Below, piece by piece: positions 23,779-36,770 of a stretch of 64,000 bases of DNA. The notes under the pieces were generated by a model. The model ran no database searches. It had not been told where the DNA came from and was given only the letters and a program-made list of their open reading frames with translations. How positions within the stretch are numbered: the stretch's first letter is position 1; each line of letters opens with the position of its first letter. The stretch comes from Owenia fusiformis (taxonomy: Eukaryota; Annelida; Polychaeta; Sabellida; Oweniidae): positions 23,049,564 through 23,113,563 of the forward strand of contig CAIIXF020000007.1 of NCBI GenBank assembly GCA_903813345.2, read 5' to 3'. The position numbers were made by a program, and so were the translations under genes.

Positions 23779-25639
23779 TAATATCAATGTTACTTTGAAT
23801 ATCCGATTATCTTTCTGATTATTCAATAGATTGGATCATATAACTATGCTTGAGGGCTGATGGAAGATCAGAGGCTGAGAAACGTTCAGAGTATTCGACT
23901 CGTTCGGCGGGCCAATGAAAATTTGTCCCTTCCAAAGCGATGCATCATGGGAGATATTAATGTAAATTACACCTGAACTCTTATTGCGAATTAATAGGAG
24001 TATTATGGGACCTACTCACTTCATATCAGTGTGCCGTTAGTGTGAACTTAGCTTTACGAATTTATGAAATATAATGTGTTTCCTTTCAATTCAAGAAAAA
24101 TCAACGCCATATGAATATTTTAATTTTCGAATTTTGTATTTTTGATATATCAAGCATCGTAATTTGGCCCTTATAAACATGTTCCTGATCTGACTGGATC
24201 GAAATATGTAAAATGGGTCTCCTGTGATCAATTATAGCCATGTGTATGACGAAAATCCGACGTTTGCTGTTCTTCACACCGGAATAGCCTGACAACGGTA
24301 AAATCAGATATACCGTTGTCACAAATGGCGGACATAACCGTCGCTTCAATTAGATTTTCATGAAGTGTATGTTTAGTAGAGCACCCAGACTAAATTCCTT
24401 TGGAACAACAATCAATCAAAGTGTCGTTCTACTCATTGTACAGTTAATATTGTTCTACCATCGAAACAAAGTCTTTAATTTAACCTATCAAAATGAGATA
24501 CGGGACAACGGACACTGTTTTACCACATGCCGTTGTTTCTGTAAAATATTTCAAATTCAGATTCCGTTGTCAATGACGATATCGAAGACGCTATATTATA
24601 GCGATTCACGACCAAATTTGATCGAAATTGGGATTTAATATGATACATCATCACAAGAGTATGAATATAAGATAGGGGTGGACAACAGTCTAAAATCTGA
24701 GGGTCTAACAATCGTTACAAAGTCGGTAAAGTCAAGGAGCCATGCTTAGGCAATGGAGAAAGCAGGATGTAAATCATGCGAAGATAAAAGGTTCGTTTGA
24801 CAGACAGATTGTATCGAGATAAATGAAAATGTAATGATTTAAAATAGATTATTGTTGATTGTTCACATGTTCACGGATGAGAAGAGGATACGCTTGCATA
24901 AAAAAATCATATAATATAAATCTGAAATTTCAATGTTCAGGCAATTCCAGAATTAAATTGTCTTTATAATGCTGTAGAGTGAAATGCCTTTATTTTTGAC
25001 ACCCTGTAAATTTTTAGGCGAAACACGAGAGTTTCTGAACTTTCAGGGCACCCTGAACCTATACATTACAAATTAAAGTATCATCTGTGATTTGTAATAT
25101 GGGTTCACATATTGCAAACATCATCATCATAGAGAGCTGAATCTGACATTAGGAGATTGGAATATAATGTATAACCTTCCACTCTGCTTGCTCTGCCACT
25201 TCACTAGGAATTAATTGGGTCCCTATGTTCTTATTTCTTCACTTTTGCATTATATTAATTCATAAATGTATAAAGAAAGCATGCTTCTTTCGTTATTAAT
25301 AAAAGGAATATGATTTCAACTATTACAAATCAAGCGTTAAAGAACAGCTAACTGCGTTTATGTCTGATTTCACTTAAAGTTGACACGCGTGATCATAATT
25401 TGTCATTGACATTTTAGGATTTTAATAACCAGTAATTGATGAATCGGTAAAATATATATACACATTTTTCTGTACATATTTACTACACGTCATGGTAGAA
25501 TACATTTTCCAAAATCAAATGATTTCATCACAAAGAAGAATCCGAACCAACTATTCAATTTACTGTCATTAGAACGAACGAGACACTATGAAAAAGGACT
25601 GTCAATTATTCCTCAGTTTTAGATGTCAATTTCAAACGC
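23779..25639. other. No gene seen; one isolated CACCCTG right terminus
   Basis: AT-rich without a supported gene. At 24997-25005 TGACACCCTGTA matches the right end of the M1-type MITEs, but no left partner was found nearby, so this is probably a truncated relative. Confidence 0.45.
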
Positions 25640-26165
25640 GTGACCTTGTAGCTCTCGTGGTGAGCTATTGCAATCTCTCGTTTGTCTGCCGTCCTTCCGT
25701 CCGTCTAACCGTTCCTCCGTCTGTCAACAATAGTGGCGCGTTCTAAAATTTCTGTTGATAGGATTCCCGTTTTATATCATCTTTGCTCATTATCAATACA
25801 GAAAAATTTCTGACTTGGTTCTTATTTTTCGAAACGGCAGCCATTTTGTCGCTGAAATTCACTATGCAATTCTTGCTCCTATTTGCATTCAGATTTACAA
25901 GTACATGCATGTTCTCATATCTTTTACATAATTATGATGTGTTAAAGTTGACATTTTAGGAAAAATTCAATGAGGTTTTAAAGTCTGAAAAATTCACAAT
26001 AGCCACCATTTTTGTTGTCGTGGCAAAAACAATTTGAAGCCAAGTCCAGGAACTATTTAAGTCGATTTTCATTAAAATCCACAAATCTGTTCCAATATGA
26101 CATAGATGCAGTTTTGAAGTCAATATAGTCCACTCCGTCCGTCCGTCCATCAGTTCGTGTGTCCG
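25640..26165. repeat. Degenerate repeat with CCGTCC microsatellites
   Basis: TGGTGAGCTATTGCAATC is followed by several CCGTCCGT-type units, then GGCAGCCATTTTGTCGC, and a second CCGTCCGTCCGTCC run at about 26130. It shares words with the 7429-9026 element (CGTCCGTCC and GCCATTTTG) and, inverted, with 18240-18360. Boundaries are uncertain. Confidence 0.35.
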
Positions 26166-28383
26166 GGCCGTAATTACTTAAATACCGGTCGGCGGATTTG
26201 GTTAAGATTTTATAGGCATATGCCTCATGGGCATAGGACCTCTGCTCGACGAGTGATTGTCTTTTTGTGGAGAGCAAATGGTGAAGAAACGGTGCCGAAA
26301 AATAAGTCCATTCGGCGTCGTTTCGGCACCGAAGTTCGGCGCTGAAACAATGCCGAAATTGAGCCGAAACGACTCATTTTAGGAGTGAATGCTGACACTT
26401 GCTCAGCTCTAAGAACGGTAAGCAACTTTACTAATGCCGAAACAGATTTTTCAAGCTCCATTGGCGGAAAGATTGATTGTTAGGTATGTGGGTTCCAGTT
26501 TTTCTGAAACACTCTGTAATTACCAATTCAACGTCGGGTAATTTGTGAGCGCTACTACAAGTGGTATCATATCCACTAGTCGTATAACCCTCAATTAGAC
26601 TGATGAAGGATGTTCATATAAAGAACCTGTTTAGTCGGTTACTATGCAAGTGATCCGATTCGTTGAAATTGATCTGGACTATAATTTTCCATGTACCCAG
26701 TGTCAGAGTGTCAGAGCAGTGTTGACAAAGCTCTCTTTTTAAGAAGCAAAACCAAACTGTTAAAAGGGTACTATCCATGTAGACTAATGGTACTCATAGG
26801 GGGAAACTACTCATAGCCATGATGGTTACTGTGACACATTTTTGCTTGGCCATCATCATTTCTGGTGTCTTGGTTCAAATTGAAATTATTCTTCATTCTT
26901 GAACTTTCTCATGGGCTATTTTTCTGAATTATAAAACCGATAGAAGGCCTTGATGCCCCCCAGCCTATGGTATGCTACTAGACTATTGAATTAACATGTA
27001 TGAAATCCCGGACATGTTTATGTCGGTGATTTCAGGTTTGTGACGTAGGTGGGTTTACCTTAATGGTAGAATTAATGATGACGAAGTAATGAACCGGTTG
27101 AGTTTAATGGTCAATAATAACAACACTGGTTTTGACTGATATAATATTAGACTTTATGGCTATCAAGGCTCCATTTCAGAGTCACTTATACTTAACCAGG
27201 CTGTAATCGTAAAGCCACAGCGATAAACTTACTTTGTATCTGAACCATAGCATTTATAAGGAGAACCTTATACGAATGGAAGTCATAAATTCTAGATTGG
27301 GCAAAATGGCTCCACTTCATGTTGATTCACTCTGATTTTTAAGTATTTGGTTGTAACCGGGATAATCATTGTAAGTGCTCTTTGATTAGCTTTTAATGCA
27401 ACATAAAAGGTGTTGCACTAGGAGCTAAAAAACATTTTGATCACATTGCACTCCGTATAGGCTATAATGTCAATAAGACACATTGGGATGAACATTGCAT
27501 AGGAGTGCCTTCTCCTGAGAATCAGAACTCCCCCAGGGGTTATTACACAGTGCGATACTTTCTTGGAAGATGAATGACAATGTCTGGATAAATGATGATA
27601 GACCCGTCGGCGTGTATCTAATTTCATCAACAACTATTGTTCTCACCCGGGAGATTCTGAACTGAGTATACATTTAACTACATCATCCCTCATTCATGAC
27701 CTTTGGGACGTTAAAAAGCTATTGTAAAAAGCTATCTCACGAGAGTTACTTAACATTATCGAATAAAGGGATCTGTACAAGTTCTAAGACTATGGCATAT
27801 AACGATGAGGAGCTATGAAGAGGGAATAATATTTAAATTGACGTGATCTGTTTTATTGAAAGTGGTTATTTATTAAGATATCACCATAAGTAAGGTAAGA
27901 TCTGATATTTCTAGCTAGATTTACAACTCATCAGTATATAAAGAATGCATTATTATGGCTGTATTATAACACTAATCACTCCATTAACTTTACATGGAAG
28001 GAAATACTGACAAGATGTGTTGACTACACATTTGTTTATTATTTGGAGTCAAATCTTATTCCCACAAGTCGCTATGATCATGACCTTAGGGAATTATTGT
28101 TGTCCATGTCTGTGATGGCTAATGCTGCCGTTGAACATGTATCACTTTACTCACATTATCTTAAACTGAATCGTTGAAGTGAAATTAATATGTTTTACAA
28201 CCAAAGTCACGGTGAAAGTATGCATGACAGTATCATAGGACAACTTACATGATTGTATATAAGTAAACGAAGTTTTAGTGCCATGGTAAAATATAGCAAA
28301 ACAGTAACCGTGCACGCCATATAATTCTAACGTACAACTTATCTGAGCACAACAGACCGAAGCTATTAATCAATGAACCCGCC
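26166..28383. other. No gene seen
   Basis: Between 26260 and 26455 the words TGCCGAAA and TTTCGGC repeat on both strands (for example GGTGCCGAAA, CGTTTCGGCACCGAA), giving overlapping ORFs on opposite strands that look like products of this palindromic composition. The rest is featureless. Confidence 0.4.
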
Positions 28384-28452
28384 AACAAACAAACAAACAA
28401 ACAAAAAAGCAAAAAACAAACAAGCAAAAAACAAACAAAAAACAAACAAACA
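28384..28452. repeat. CAAA microsatellite
   Basis: Imperfect (CAAA)n with CAAAAAA variants. The 60-codon minus-strand ORF across it is low-complexity Cys/Leu/Phe translation of the repeat. Confidence 0.85.
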
Positions 28453-28531
28453 GGCAAAGAAAATATTTTAACTCTACATTTTAAACATGCATATTAATAA
28501 GTTATTCAATTAAGGAACACAGAATCGGGGA

Positions 28532-28753
28532 TGTCATTTATCTTCTTGGATGTAAAACACTCTATATCTTTCATGATGAGACACCATGTCATTTATCTTT
28601 TTGGATGTAAAACAATCTACCTCTTTCATAATGAGACACCATGTCATTTATCTTTTTGGATGTAAAACACTCTATATCTTTCATGATGAGACACCATGTC
28701 ATTTATCTTCTTGGATGTAAAACTCTCTTCTTAATTATTCATGATGAGACACC
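28532..28753 (+). repeat. 55-bp minisatellite, four copies
   Basis: Units begin at 28532, 28587, 28642 and 28697 with TGTCATTTATCTT and end with ATGAGACACCA. The first three are nearly identical, while the fourth has a few internal changes and is 2 bp longer. Confidence 0.92.
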
Positions 28754-31374
28754 AGTCAATTAAAAACAATTATTTTGATTGTAATTATGTTGCTTTGATT
28801 GTTTGCCAGTTTCTAACAGGATCTCATAATGGTCGGCTTCCATCCAGAATTTTGAAACGGTTGGGTTGTTTTTCAAGCAAAGTGTCACATTTTATTTTTA
28901 TTTATCTTGTGGGTATTTAGTGGACTACATTGCAAAACAATTTATGAGGACCAAGTGATAGAAAATGAAGGTATGCGGTGTGTGTAATGGAACTTATACC
29001 TCCTGATTTGAAGAAGGCATTACCATGACAAAATGGCACCACCCAGTTGCTCACAATATTAGGAGTCCAATCTTAAGTCAGATTTGAATTTCTGAGAACT
29101 TGTAGATAATTTTGAAAAGAAATTATGACCTTAGGAAGGAGGTCATTGAAGGTCAAATCACAAATCTAAAGTCAGATTTGAACCTCTGATGATTTTGAGA
29201 AAAGAATAAGTCTGTCTAAGCAGTATTTGTTAAGTTATTGGAAGTTGTAAGAATTTGTTACAACCGCCGCCCGCCATAAGCAGTCACAAAAACGGAGACC
29301 ATAACAATGTGTCACCACTTTTTGATAATGACATAATAATAGAAACAAAGCTTTTCAAAAAATCTTCGTAATAACGCAAAATGATGAAAAGTTGCATGAT
29401 TTTGGATCATGTTTGGCAAGGGGGGGGGGGGAGGGTCGACTACTGGCTTCGGGCCTGGGTGACAATATTCCATTAGCAAATGTGACCCAGTGCATAGGAC
29501 AGCTGCGTGTAATGTTTTTTTGCTTTATCTACGGGTATATGTAGACCTATTACGCTGTTATTGTATCTACATCGTAAATATCAGTCACAATTTTATTTTT
29601 GATTGACGTGTAATAAATTGATAGGAGATTCGCATTAATATTTCCTGAATGAAGTCCTAATCAATCGGTTGTATGACATTAATAACAAATTGTGATATTG
29701 AGTATTAAACTAAAAAAGATTTCTGATATCTATAATGTTACATACAAACATTGTATAATATTCAAATACATTTCCGTTGGAAATAAGATCAGATAATCAT
29801 ATAGAGGTATCAATCTCTATATTGCATGTATTTGCTGGATATCAAACTGATACATTTATTGTATTTATATCACATTATATGACTTTAATGTTTTTGATAA
29901 GAAATCATGGTTGAAAATCTCAAATTATTGTGCAGCGTTGAATAATTTGGTATCATATAAAAACTTCATTGAATCTTATTCGGTATGTCATCACGTAAAA
30001 CGTCGTTTTTAATTCTTTAATTAAGAAGTCCGTTCATGATGTCTTCACACTTTATGTTCATTTATCTTGTTATTTAATCGAATAGTTTGCCTCCTCTGTA
30101 TATTGTTTCTGTGTCGACCATAGGGTATGCATTCTTTCTATTGATGCACATTCCTGGATAAAAAGTTAATATCCCGCGGGTGTCTGTAGTTATGACATAA
30201 ACATGATATATATTTTATGACTTATATTTTTGTTTCTACCTGTAATTTTTGTCAATCCGTGCAAGGCTCAGTTTTTTAATCAAGAGAGTGCACGAATGTT
30301 GCAATAAAATAATGATATATGCCAGTAATGCAAACCATTGCTATTAAGGATCCTTGTTCCAGAGCAAATGAAACGTTTAATTAAGGGCATGCAAGATGGG
30401 CTAATTTGAAAAATAGGTAAGTAGTTTATGACTAATTAGAGATGTGCCCAGGTTAAGTATCAAGGCGTACAACCAAACCCTCCACTAAAAGTAAACACCC
30501 AAAGACGCAAATTACAATCTGCTTTTTTATGATGATATTCTATGAAGTGAAACATGCGGTTCTGTTTATTAACAAAACATTGCTGTATAGATATAATCAA
30601 TAAAAAATAATGTACGGTATTAAAAAAACATGTTTGAGTGAGGACACTAGTGAAGGTGTTTACAGTACCGTGAAAGTGTGTTTTTATGTGTACCTTTCAT
30701 CCGGCACTCGGGGTGGATGATTCCATATATTCATTCCATGTCTTTTATAGAGTATATTAGTTATAGTACGCTTTATGATGATATTCTAATCGAAGTGGCG
30801 CATTAATCTATTTGTTATTTGATATTGTTCACATTATGTCGACTTCAAAATAGTAATTCATCAACTGGATTAAATTGGTCTAAATCTTAATTAGAAATCA
30901 CAATTCAGCACCCCACATTGACCTGAGGTAAATAAAGGTTCCGATCCTAAGCAAGGGATTCCCTTTCAGTTCAAACAACTTTTTCCGCCTTTGACAAATT
31001 AATATTCACACAACAGAGATAAGCAGGAGATAGTCATGTCAATCAAAGCCGGGGATAGAAAAGCTAACTATTTATTGCGATAACATGACTAGAATTAGAA
31101 GTCACATGATTACATCTTTGGGAATTTCTACTTCGATCTCTTTCTTTTCAGTCAGGCAAGAAGCGGGTATTTTATCCCAAACTTGAGACTTTTATTGGCC
31201 TATCAATTACTGAGCTTGCATTCGCGAATACAACTACCGGCTACCGGTCGCCGGTGTAACCTCGAACTCAAAGATAATTTCCATTTTGAGTCATTCCAAA
31301 GTTGATAAAAAATGAACAGCCCGTTACGTCAACGAACAGTGATCAGTGATCACATGATTTTTATGCCACTGTAA
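28754..31374. other. No gene seen
   Basis: AT-rich, with one poly-G run near 29420 followed by CTACTGGCTTCGGGCCTG, probably an end of a poly-G element. AAGTCAGATTTGAA words repeat at 29073 and 29172. At about 31213-31262 AGCTTGCATTCGCGAATAC is a lone half of the foldback family at 43290 and 56263. Confidence 0.45.
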
Positions 31375-31461
31375 TGCCGTGGTCACATTTGAAATTTTAA
31401 ACAACCAAAAACTCATCGGCTAGGCTCCGGTACTGAAAATCGGGCAAATGTGAACACGGCA
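31375..31461. mobile_element. Small TIR repeat, 87 bp
   Basis: TGCCGTGGTCACATTTG is mirrored by CAAATGTGAACACGGCA with one mismatch, leaving about 53 bp in the middle. The words GGTCACAT and CTCCG are shared with the GC-rich block at 33508. No clear target duplication. Confidence 0.55.
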
Positions 31462-33507
31462 GAAATAGCTGACGTGTCATATCGTTTGGATTGACATAGC
31501 TCAATTTACAATATCGGATTGCGTAGTTTTGTCTTCACATGATCTTTTTCCCAATTTGTATCGTATACCTAGTCAATTTGATTAAAACATGTATTGGGTT
31601 TCAGTAGAAAATATGGCATTATATAATTAATTTTTATCGATGTAGTTTTGTTTTTCATCAGAACTTCTCAATTTAATTGCATTCTACATGTAGCTGAAGA
31701 GTTGAATGTAAGGGAATGTGTATGTTCGCTTTTTAGCCGACCGAAAAGGTAACGTCGTCCATAATTCAACGAATTTATGATAAGCAGACGCCCATCAAAC
31801 GGATGATTTTTAAAGTAAGTGACTTATCAGAAAAAAGAATGGTCTTCACAGATTCCCTTTGATGTAAGCAATGCAAATATCAAAAGAAACACACGATGTT
31901 CTCAGTTCTATTGGTGTAAAAGATAACGCGGCCATTGATAAGACATTGTTTATAGCACCATAGCCGGAACATTTAGAAGGGTTTCTTATCTTGAAGGGTG
32001 ATGGATGAGGGTAAATAGCTCTGAAACCAGAGGGTATTGACTTTTTTCATATTCTTCCTGATAGATTGAGGTTTGATCTGTAAGGGTATATGCGTTTCGT
32101 CCAGTGTATCAGTAGTGTGCGCACTCCACTTAGGTGAAGATAGCACTGTCATATCAGCAAAACTTTTGACAGCGGGTCAACGCATGAAACTCATCTCAGC
32201 TTTTTACTGTGAATGATAACTTTTATTCTTCATTTAATTAAATCAATGATAGTAATAAACATGCATACTTAACAATCTTTAGTGAAAATAACAATAGTTT
32301 TAAAATAGCGATGAAAGTAATATAATCTTTTACTTCTCTGCTAACGGTAATTAACACTTGGGGAACTGAAAAGTTTTGCTTTTGTTTTGGACACTTTAAG
32401 TCCCATCATAAATGTTTGTTTTGTACATGTATTAAGCGTTACTATGATAGCATACGGTACATATACATTATCTGTCAGTGTTAAATGTTGTCACGAACAC
32501 TGCTGAAATGATTAGTATAGTGAGGTCGAAGCATTGGGCACATTACTCAAGGATACAGTAAAAGGGACGGATTTAGGAATATTGTTCTGTAAAATGGGTT
32601 TCTTTATGACGAATGGGGACTGCTCAAATAAAGTCGCTTATTAGTAACAACCCTCGAAACGACATCGTTGCAACTGAATTCAACTGAATTCAACAATGTT
32701 TTTCTCTTAACCAATTTCTGAAAACATTCTGTAAAAAACACGATCCTTTATAATTATGTAATTTTGACTGATTTACAACAATTTCATGCGAACATTATTT
32801 ATATATATATTATCTGAGACTCAGATTTTATGTACTTCCGTATCACGTTCTCATTGGTAAGTGTGTATGCCATATACCGCAGGTGAATCTGTCATACACC
32901 GCAAGTGAATATGCCATATTCGTTGCGGAATCGTGTTTACCGCGTAACAGTTTGAACAAAATAGCATATACAACATTTTCTTATACCTCTCAATATTATA
33001 GTTATATAAATGAAATTTTGGTTGATTTTACAAAAAGTATTCAAATAATTAAAACAAAGCCCCCCAAAATAGATAGAACTTAAGATAAACCTTTTATTTC
33101 ATTAACAAAATATTTTTTTAATTTCAACCAAACTTTCTTTTGTACAATTACAATATTGAGAGACGTGTCATTTTGTTCCAATGAGGTTCGGATAGGATGT
33201 TTCATTTCATTCCGAACATGTGATACCAAGAACAAAAGAAGTGTCTGATGTGTTTTCTAAAACAATATAGAGAAAAGTATATACATTTTTTTCAAATAAT
33301 ATTGTTATCACTCAAAAATTATGGCAATATTTTGATGACTAGTTTAAGAGAAACGTGTGTTTAAAAAGTTCACCATATCGATAGCCACCTTTTAAGATTT
33401 AAAATAAATAATGTGTATATGTTCTTCATCTTGGATTTGCAAGGTACGATGTGTTAAGTGTGCGATTAAAAATCAAACTGGGAAATGAGCATGTATGTTC
33501 TTAGTTA
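31462..33507. other. No gene seen
   Basis: AT-rich. The plus-strand ORF at 32883-33083 has no recognised domain. At 33365 a stretch of about 30 bp (AAAAAGTTCACCATATCGAT) is shared with 19474. Confidence 0.45.
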
Positions 33508-33735
33508 TGCCTTGGTCACATATGCTCCGATTTTCACTACGGCACCCGGCCGATGACTATTTTGTTCAAAATCGGCCGTCGAGGAGGTTGCATCGTACGG
33601 GCGCCAGGCGATGATCGAGCACCATCGGCCGATTTTTAGACGTCGCCCAGGCGCCGGCAGAGTTTTATCGCGGAGATAAAAGTTGCCGATGTGTTGGCGA
33701 TTTTTCTCAACCAAACTCATCTGTACCTACCTGGC
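33508..33735. repeat. GC-rich repeat fragment with CGGCCGAT words
   Basis: Compositionally unlike its surroundings: ATCGGCCG and CGGCCGATTTTTAG words, GGGCGCCAGGCG and CCCAGGCGCC in inverted arrangement. It begins GGTCACATATGCTCCGATTTTC-like, similar to the 87-bp TIR repeat at 31375. Likely a MITE fragment, with ends not defined. Confidence 0.35.
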
Positions 33736-34132
33736 CGTTTTATTTAATTTCACACACTGATTTGTTCGATAATTCTTAATTATAATTAATAATATTTTTT
33801 TTTTTTTTTTTTTCATTTCTCATTTATTCCAAATATAACATAAAATACATTACAATATTATTGCCTACGTTTTTCAACATTGTCGGCAATATAATAATAT
33901 GATATAAACATTTTAAATGTGATACGGTTAGAAAATTTAATTGCCCGGGACTTTTTTCTAACATATAAAAGAACGAATGGTATAACGAAATATCATTGTA
34001 CAACAATAACACATTTGTGTAGTTGTGTGGGTGTATCTTTTCGTCCTTATTACCGTAGCTGCTTGTCAGTCTTGGTATTTAATCCTGTTGAACAAGATGA
34101 TACATTTATTGATTCACTCATGCATATATATG

Positions 34133-36750
34133 TCATAAAATCATTTGAAAATGTTTCTCTCCTATGTCAACTCCCTGTATACCATTGTCGTGTCTAATTT
34201 TTAAGGCTAGCATCTCTATAACAAGTAAAAACTTGAAACAGCTAATCGGGTCCCCCTGCCTGCATGGGCGTTTAACACTAAACCAGCCAGTTGACACGTT
34301 GTTGTTAAGGACGCAACTCTTAATATCATTATGAAACATCTTAACCCATCGGATCAGGTCATCTCCATTCCCTCTTCTTGGTGTATTCCAAAAGACCCTC
34401 AACATAGTGAACATTTTCTCCAATAAACCTCCCTTCAATAAAAGCAGTTTGATCCGAACAATGATTCTACCGAGGACAGCATTTATTCTCTTTGCTATTG
34501 ATTTGGATGCAATTTTGTAATCAATATTAAGCAAAGTAATTGGACGCCAATTCTTTAAAAATTCTGAATCCTTTCTCCCTTTGGTATCAGGGATATAACT
34601 CCTTGTCTTTGGCAAAATTGAACGAATTAACGACGGATTCTTTTATGTCATCCCAAAAATACTTGTACCATTCGGACTATCACTCCCGGGTGTTTTTCCA
34701 TTTTAAAATCTTTTTAAAGCTTTAAAGCATTCATCAATTTCATTGTTATCTAATTTACCTTTTTTGCACTCCTTCATCAAAACGTCTAAAATTCTCACTG
34801 TCTTTTAATGATTTCGATGAATATAGTTCTTCATAAAATGCTTTTATGTGACTAAGAATTTTTGTTTCATCCGTGATAATGGCTCCATGAACAATAAGTC
34901 TTGTAATGTGTTTTTTGTTTTGGTTGGATTTTTCCAAATTGAAAAAATATTGAGTGCCTTTCTCCCCCTTTTCAACCCATTCAGCTCTTGAGCGTTGGAT
35001 GGCCCCTTCGGCTTTATACTGATAAATGTCATTTAGCTTAGATTTTGTCTCATCGTTTTTCTTACAGTTGTCTGCATTCCCGGGTCTGCATTGAGATTAT
35101 TTCCGCTAACCAACTCACTGTCTAGATTCTCTAATGATTTAATAAGCTCTATCTCTTGGGCCCTAAGTGCCCTAGCTTTTTGCTTTGAAAACTCAATAGT
35201 TTGAACTTTAATTTTATATTTTAGAAATTCCCACATTTGGATACTATCAAGGTCATTGTATTCTGTTTTGACATCTTTCACTAATTTTCTGATAATAGTT
35301 TGATATTTTTCGTTCTCAATCAGTTTATTATTAATTTTCCAAAAGCCAGGGCCTCGTTTGTTATTTCCATTTGACATTGTGTCCAGTAATACACATTTGG
35401 GATCAGACTTCACCGATGGAGCTATCTTACAGAGGCTTCCGGTACCCATATTCTTTTTAATGAACCACATATCTAACCTACTTTTGGAAAAGGAATTTCG
35501 CATGTCATCTTTTGCATAAGATTCATAGGTATATTGAAGTTTTGTCGGGTTCTGATGCCTCCATATATCAACAAGGTCATAAAATTTAATTAAATCTAGT
35601 AGGGCCCCACGAGATGCATCATTCTTTTGGATATGTTGAACATTTCTTGAATATCGGTCTAATCTATTATCCATAGTAACATTGAAATCCCCCCCTAGAA
35701 TCAGATTTTCGTGTAAAAATTCTGTTGTTATTATTGCTGATACATGATCGAAAAACTCTTTCCTAGCATTTTCATCATTTGGAGCATATACAGGGTGTTA
35801 AATAAGTCCCGTACCCCCCTCTACAGCCAAAACCAAGATATTTGGTACCAAGTGTGATATATCATTGGAAAGGTCTTCCAAAGTTACGTTGATTGGCATA
35901 TATCTGACACATGTCAATCAATCTCACAAATTTTTACATTGTATCAATTGAGGTGACCATATGCCTAGATCGAAACATGGCAATTTGGCGTATTTGGCAG
36001 GATTTTAAGAATCGGGTATAAGGAAGGTCAAGGGACAAAAAATTAACTAAATATGTTTATGGCGATGAATTTAACCAATTTCTGGATAGGGTTAGATGTG
36101 TAGAAAATAGAGGTGCGAAGAAAGTGGTGAAAACCTTTTTGTAACAAGTGGAATGCGAAAAAGATTAACTTTTTGACGTATTTCTGAGGTCATATCCTTG
36201 TCATTTTGACGCAAAAAGCTACTCAAAGGAGGGCACGTTAACTATAAAAGACATCATAAAAATATAGGTAAATTTCATCAAAAATACTTGAGAGTTGGTG
36301 AGTTAACATAACTTTGGATGGTCTTTCCAATGGTATATCACACTAAGTACCGTCTGTTAAGGTTTTAGCTGTAGCAGGGGGGCGGGACTTATTTGACACC
36401 CTGTATATTGCATAACGTGTAGTTTTTACCCTCACTTTGTATTTGAATGATGATGTATCTTCCTTCAATGTCACTCAACTGTTTCATGATGGATATACTG
36501 CCGTTACCCAATAAAATAGCTGCCACCGTTCATTTCTAAGTCTGCCAAGAGAAAATATACACTTCTCATTTTCCCATGTCTTACTATTATGTATACTTGA
36601 ATGCGTTTCCTGAAGGAATACATCATTCTTAAAACGTTTTACGTATAAAAATATAGATCTCCTCTTCGGGTCACTCCTAATGCCTCTTACTTTAAGAGTG
36701 CATAATCTTAAATTTGAGTGTGGACCTTTATATATAATTACCAGCAGCAA
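34133..36750 (-). pseudogene. Decayed LINE ORF2: APE endonuclease and partial reverse transcriptase
   Basis: Pieces on the minus strand in order. 36750-36484 has LKVRGI and FLQETHSS (catalytic Glu). After the MITE, the frame 35790-35033 contains IYAPND, GGDFN and SRLDMW, but where SDH is expected the sequence reads KSDPKC, so the catalytic His appears to be Pro. A stretch to 34755 has GTQYFFNLEK-like linker sequence split across frames. 34615-34133 has NWRPITLLNIDYK and CRQGDPIS, motifs of the polymerase. YADD is not visible. Several frameshifts make it non-functional. Confidence 0.75.
35791..36403. mobile_element. Mariner-like MITE M1, copy b, inside LINE endonuclease
   Basis: CAGGGTGTTAAATAAGTCCC at the left and its complement-like end at the right, with the same interior as M1a. 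Flanked by TATA on both sides. Removing the element plus one TA brings the upstream LINE frame (GRYIIIQIQSEGK) into phase with IYAPND downstream, supporting a TA target duplication. The insertion is therefore later than the LINE. Confidence 0.85.
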
Positions 36751-36770
36751 ACTACATGCTTTGGAGGAAA

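Larger units (their letters stand above)
33795..36770 (-). mobile_element. Second L1-type LINE, decayed, with poly(A) tail
   Basis: Minus-strand LINE ending in a 19-base poly(A) (T run 33795-33813). It carries endonuclease (36750 to about 35350) and partial reverse transcriptase (to 34133). The part after reverse transcriptase motif B is unrecognisable or deleted. MITE M1b (35791-36403) sits inside the endonuclease. Older than the 13320-17797 element, judging by lesions. Confidence 0.78.

Noticed and set aside
26157-26461. Opposing ORFs with Arg-rich peptides
   Set aside because: They come from repeated TGCCGAAA/TTTCGGCA words on both strands; no domain.
28275-28457. 60-codon Cys/Leu/Phe-rich minus-strand ORF
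   Set aside because: Translation of the CAAA microsatellite.
28532-28753. CRISPR-like array of 55-bp units
   Set aside because: Units are contiguous without spacers, in a eukaryotic context; it is a minisatellite.
35787-36407. 4-bp TATA duplication for MITE M1b
   Set aside because: Flanks read TATA on both sides, but only a 2-bp (TA) duplication puts the endonuclease frame in phase, and M1a has TATA versus TAGA.
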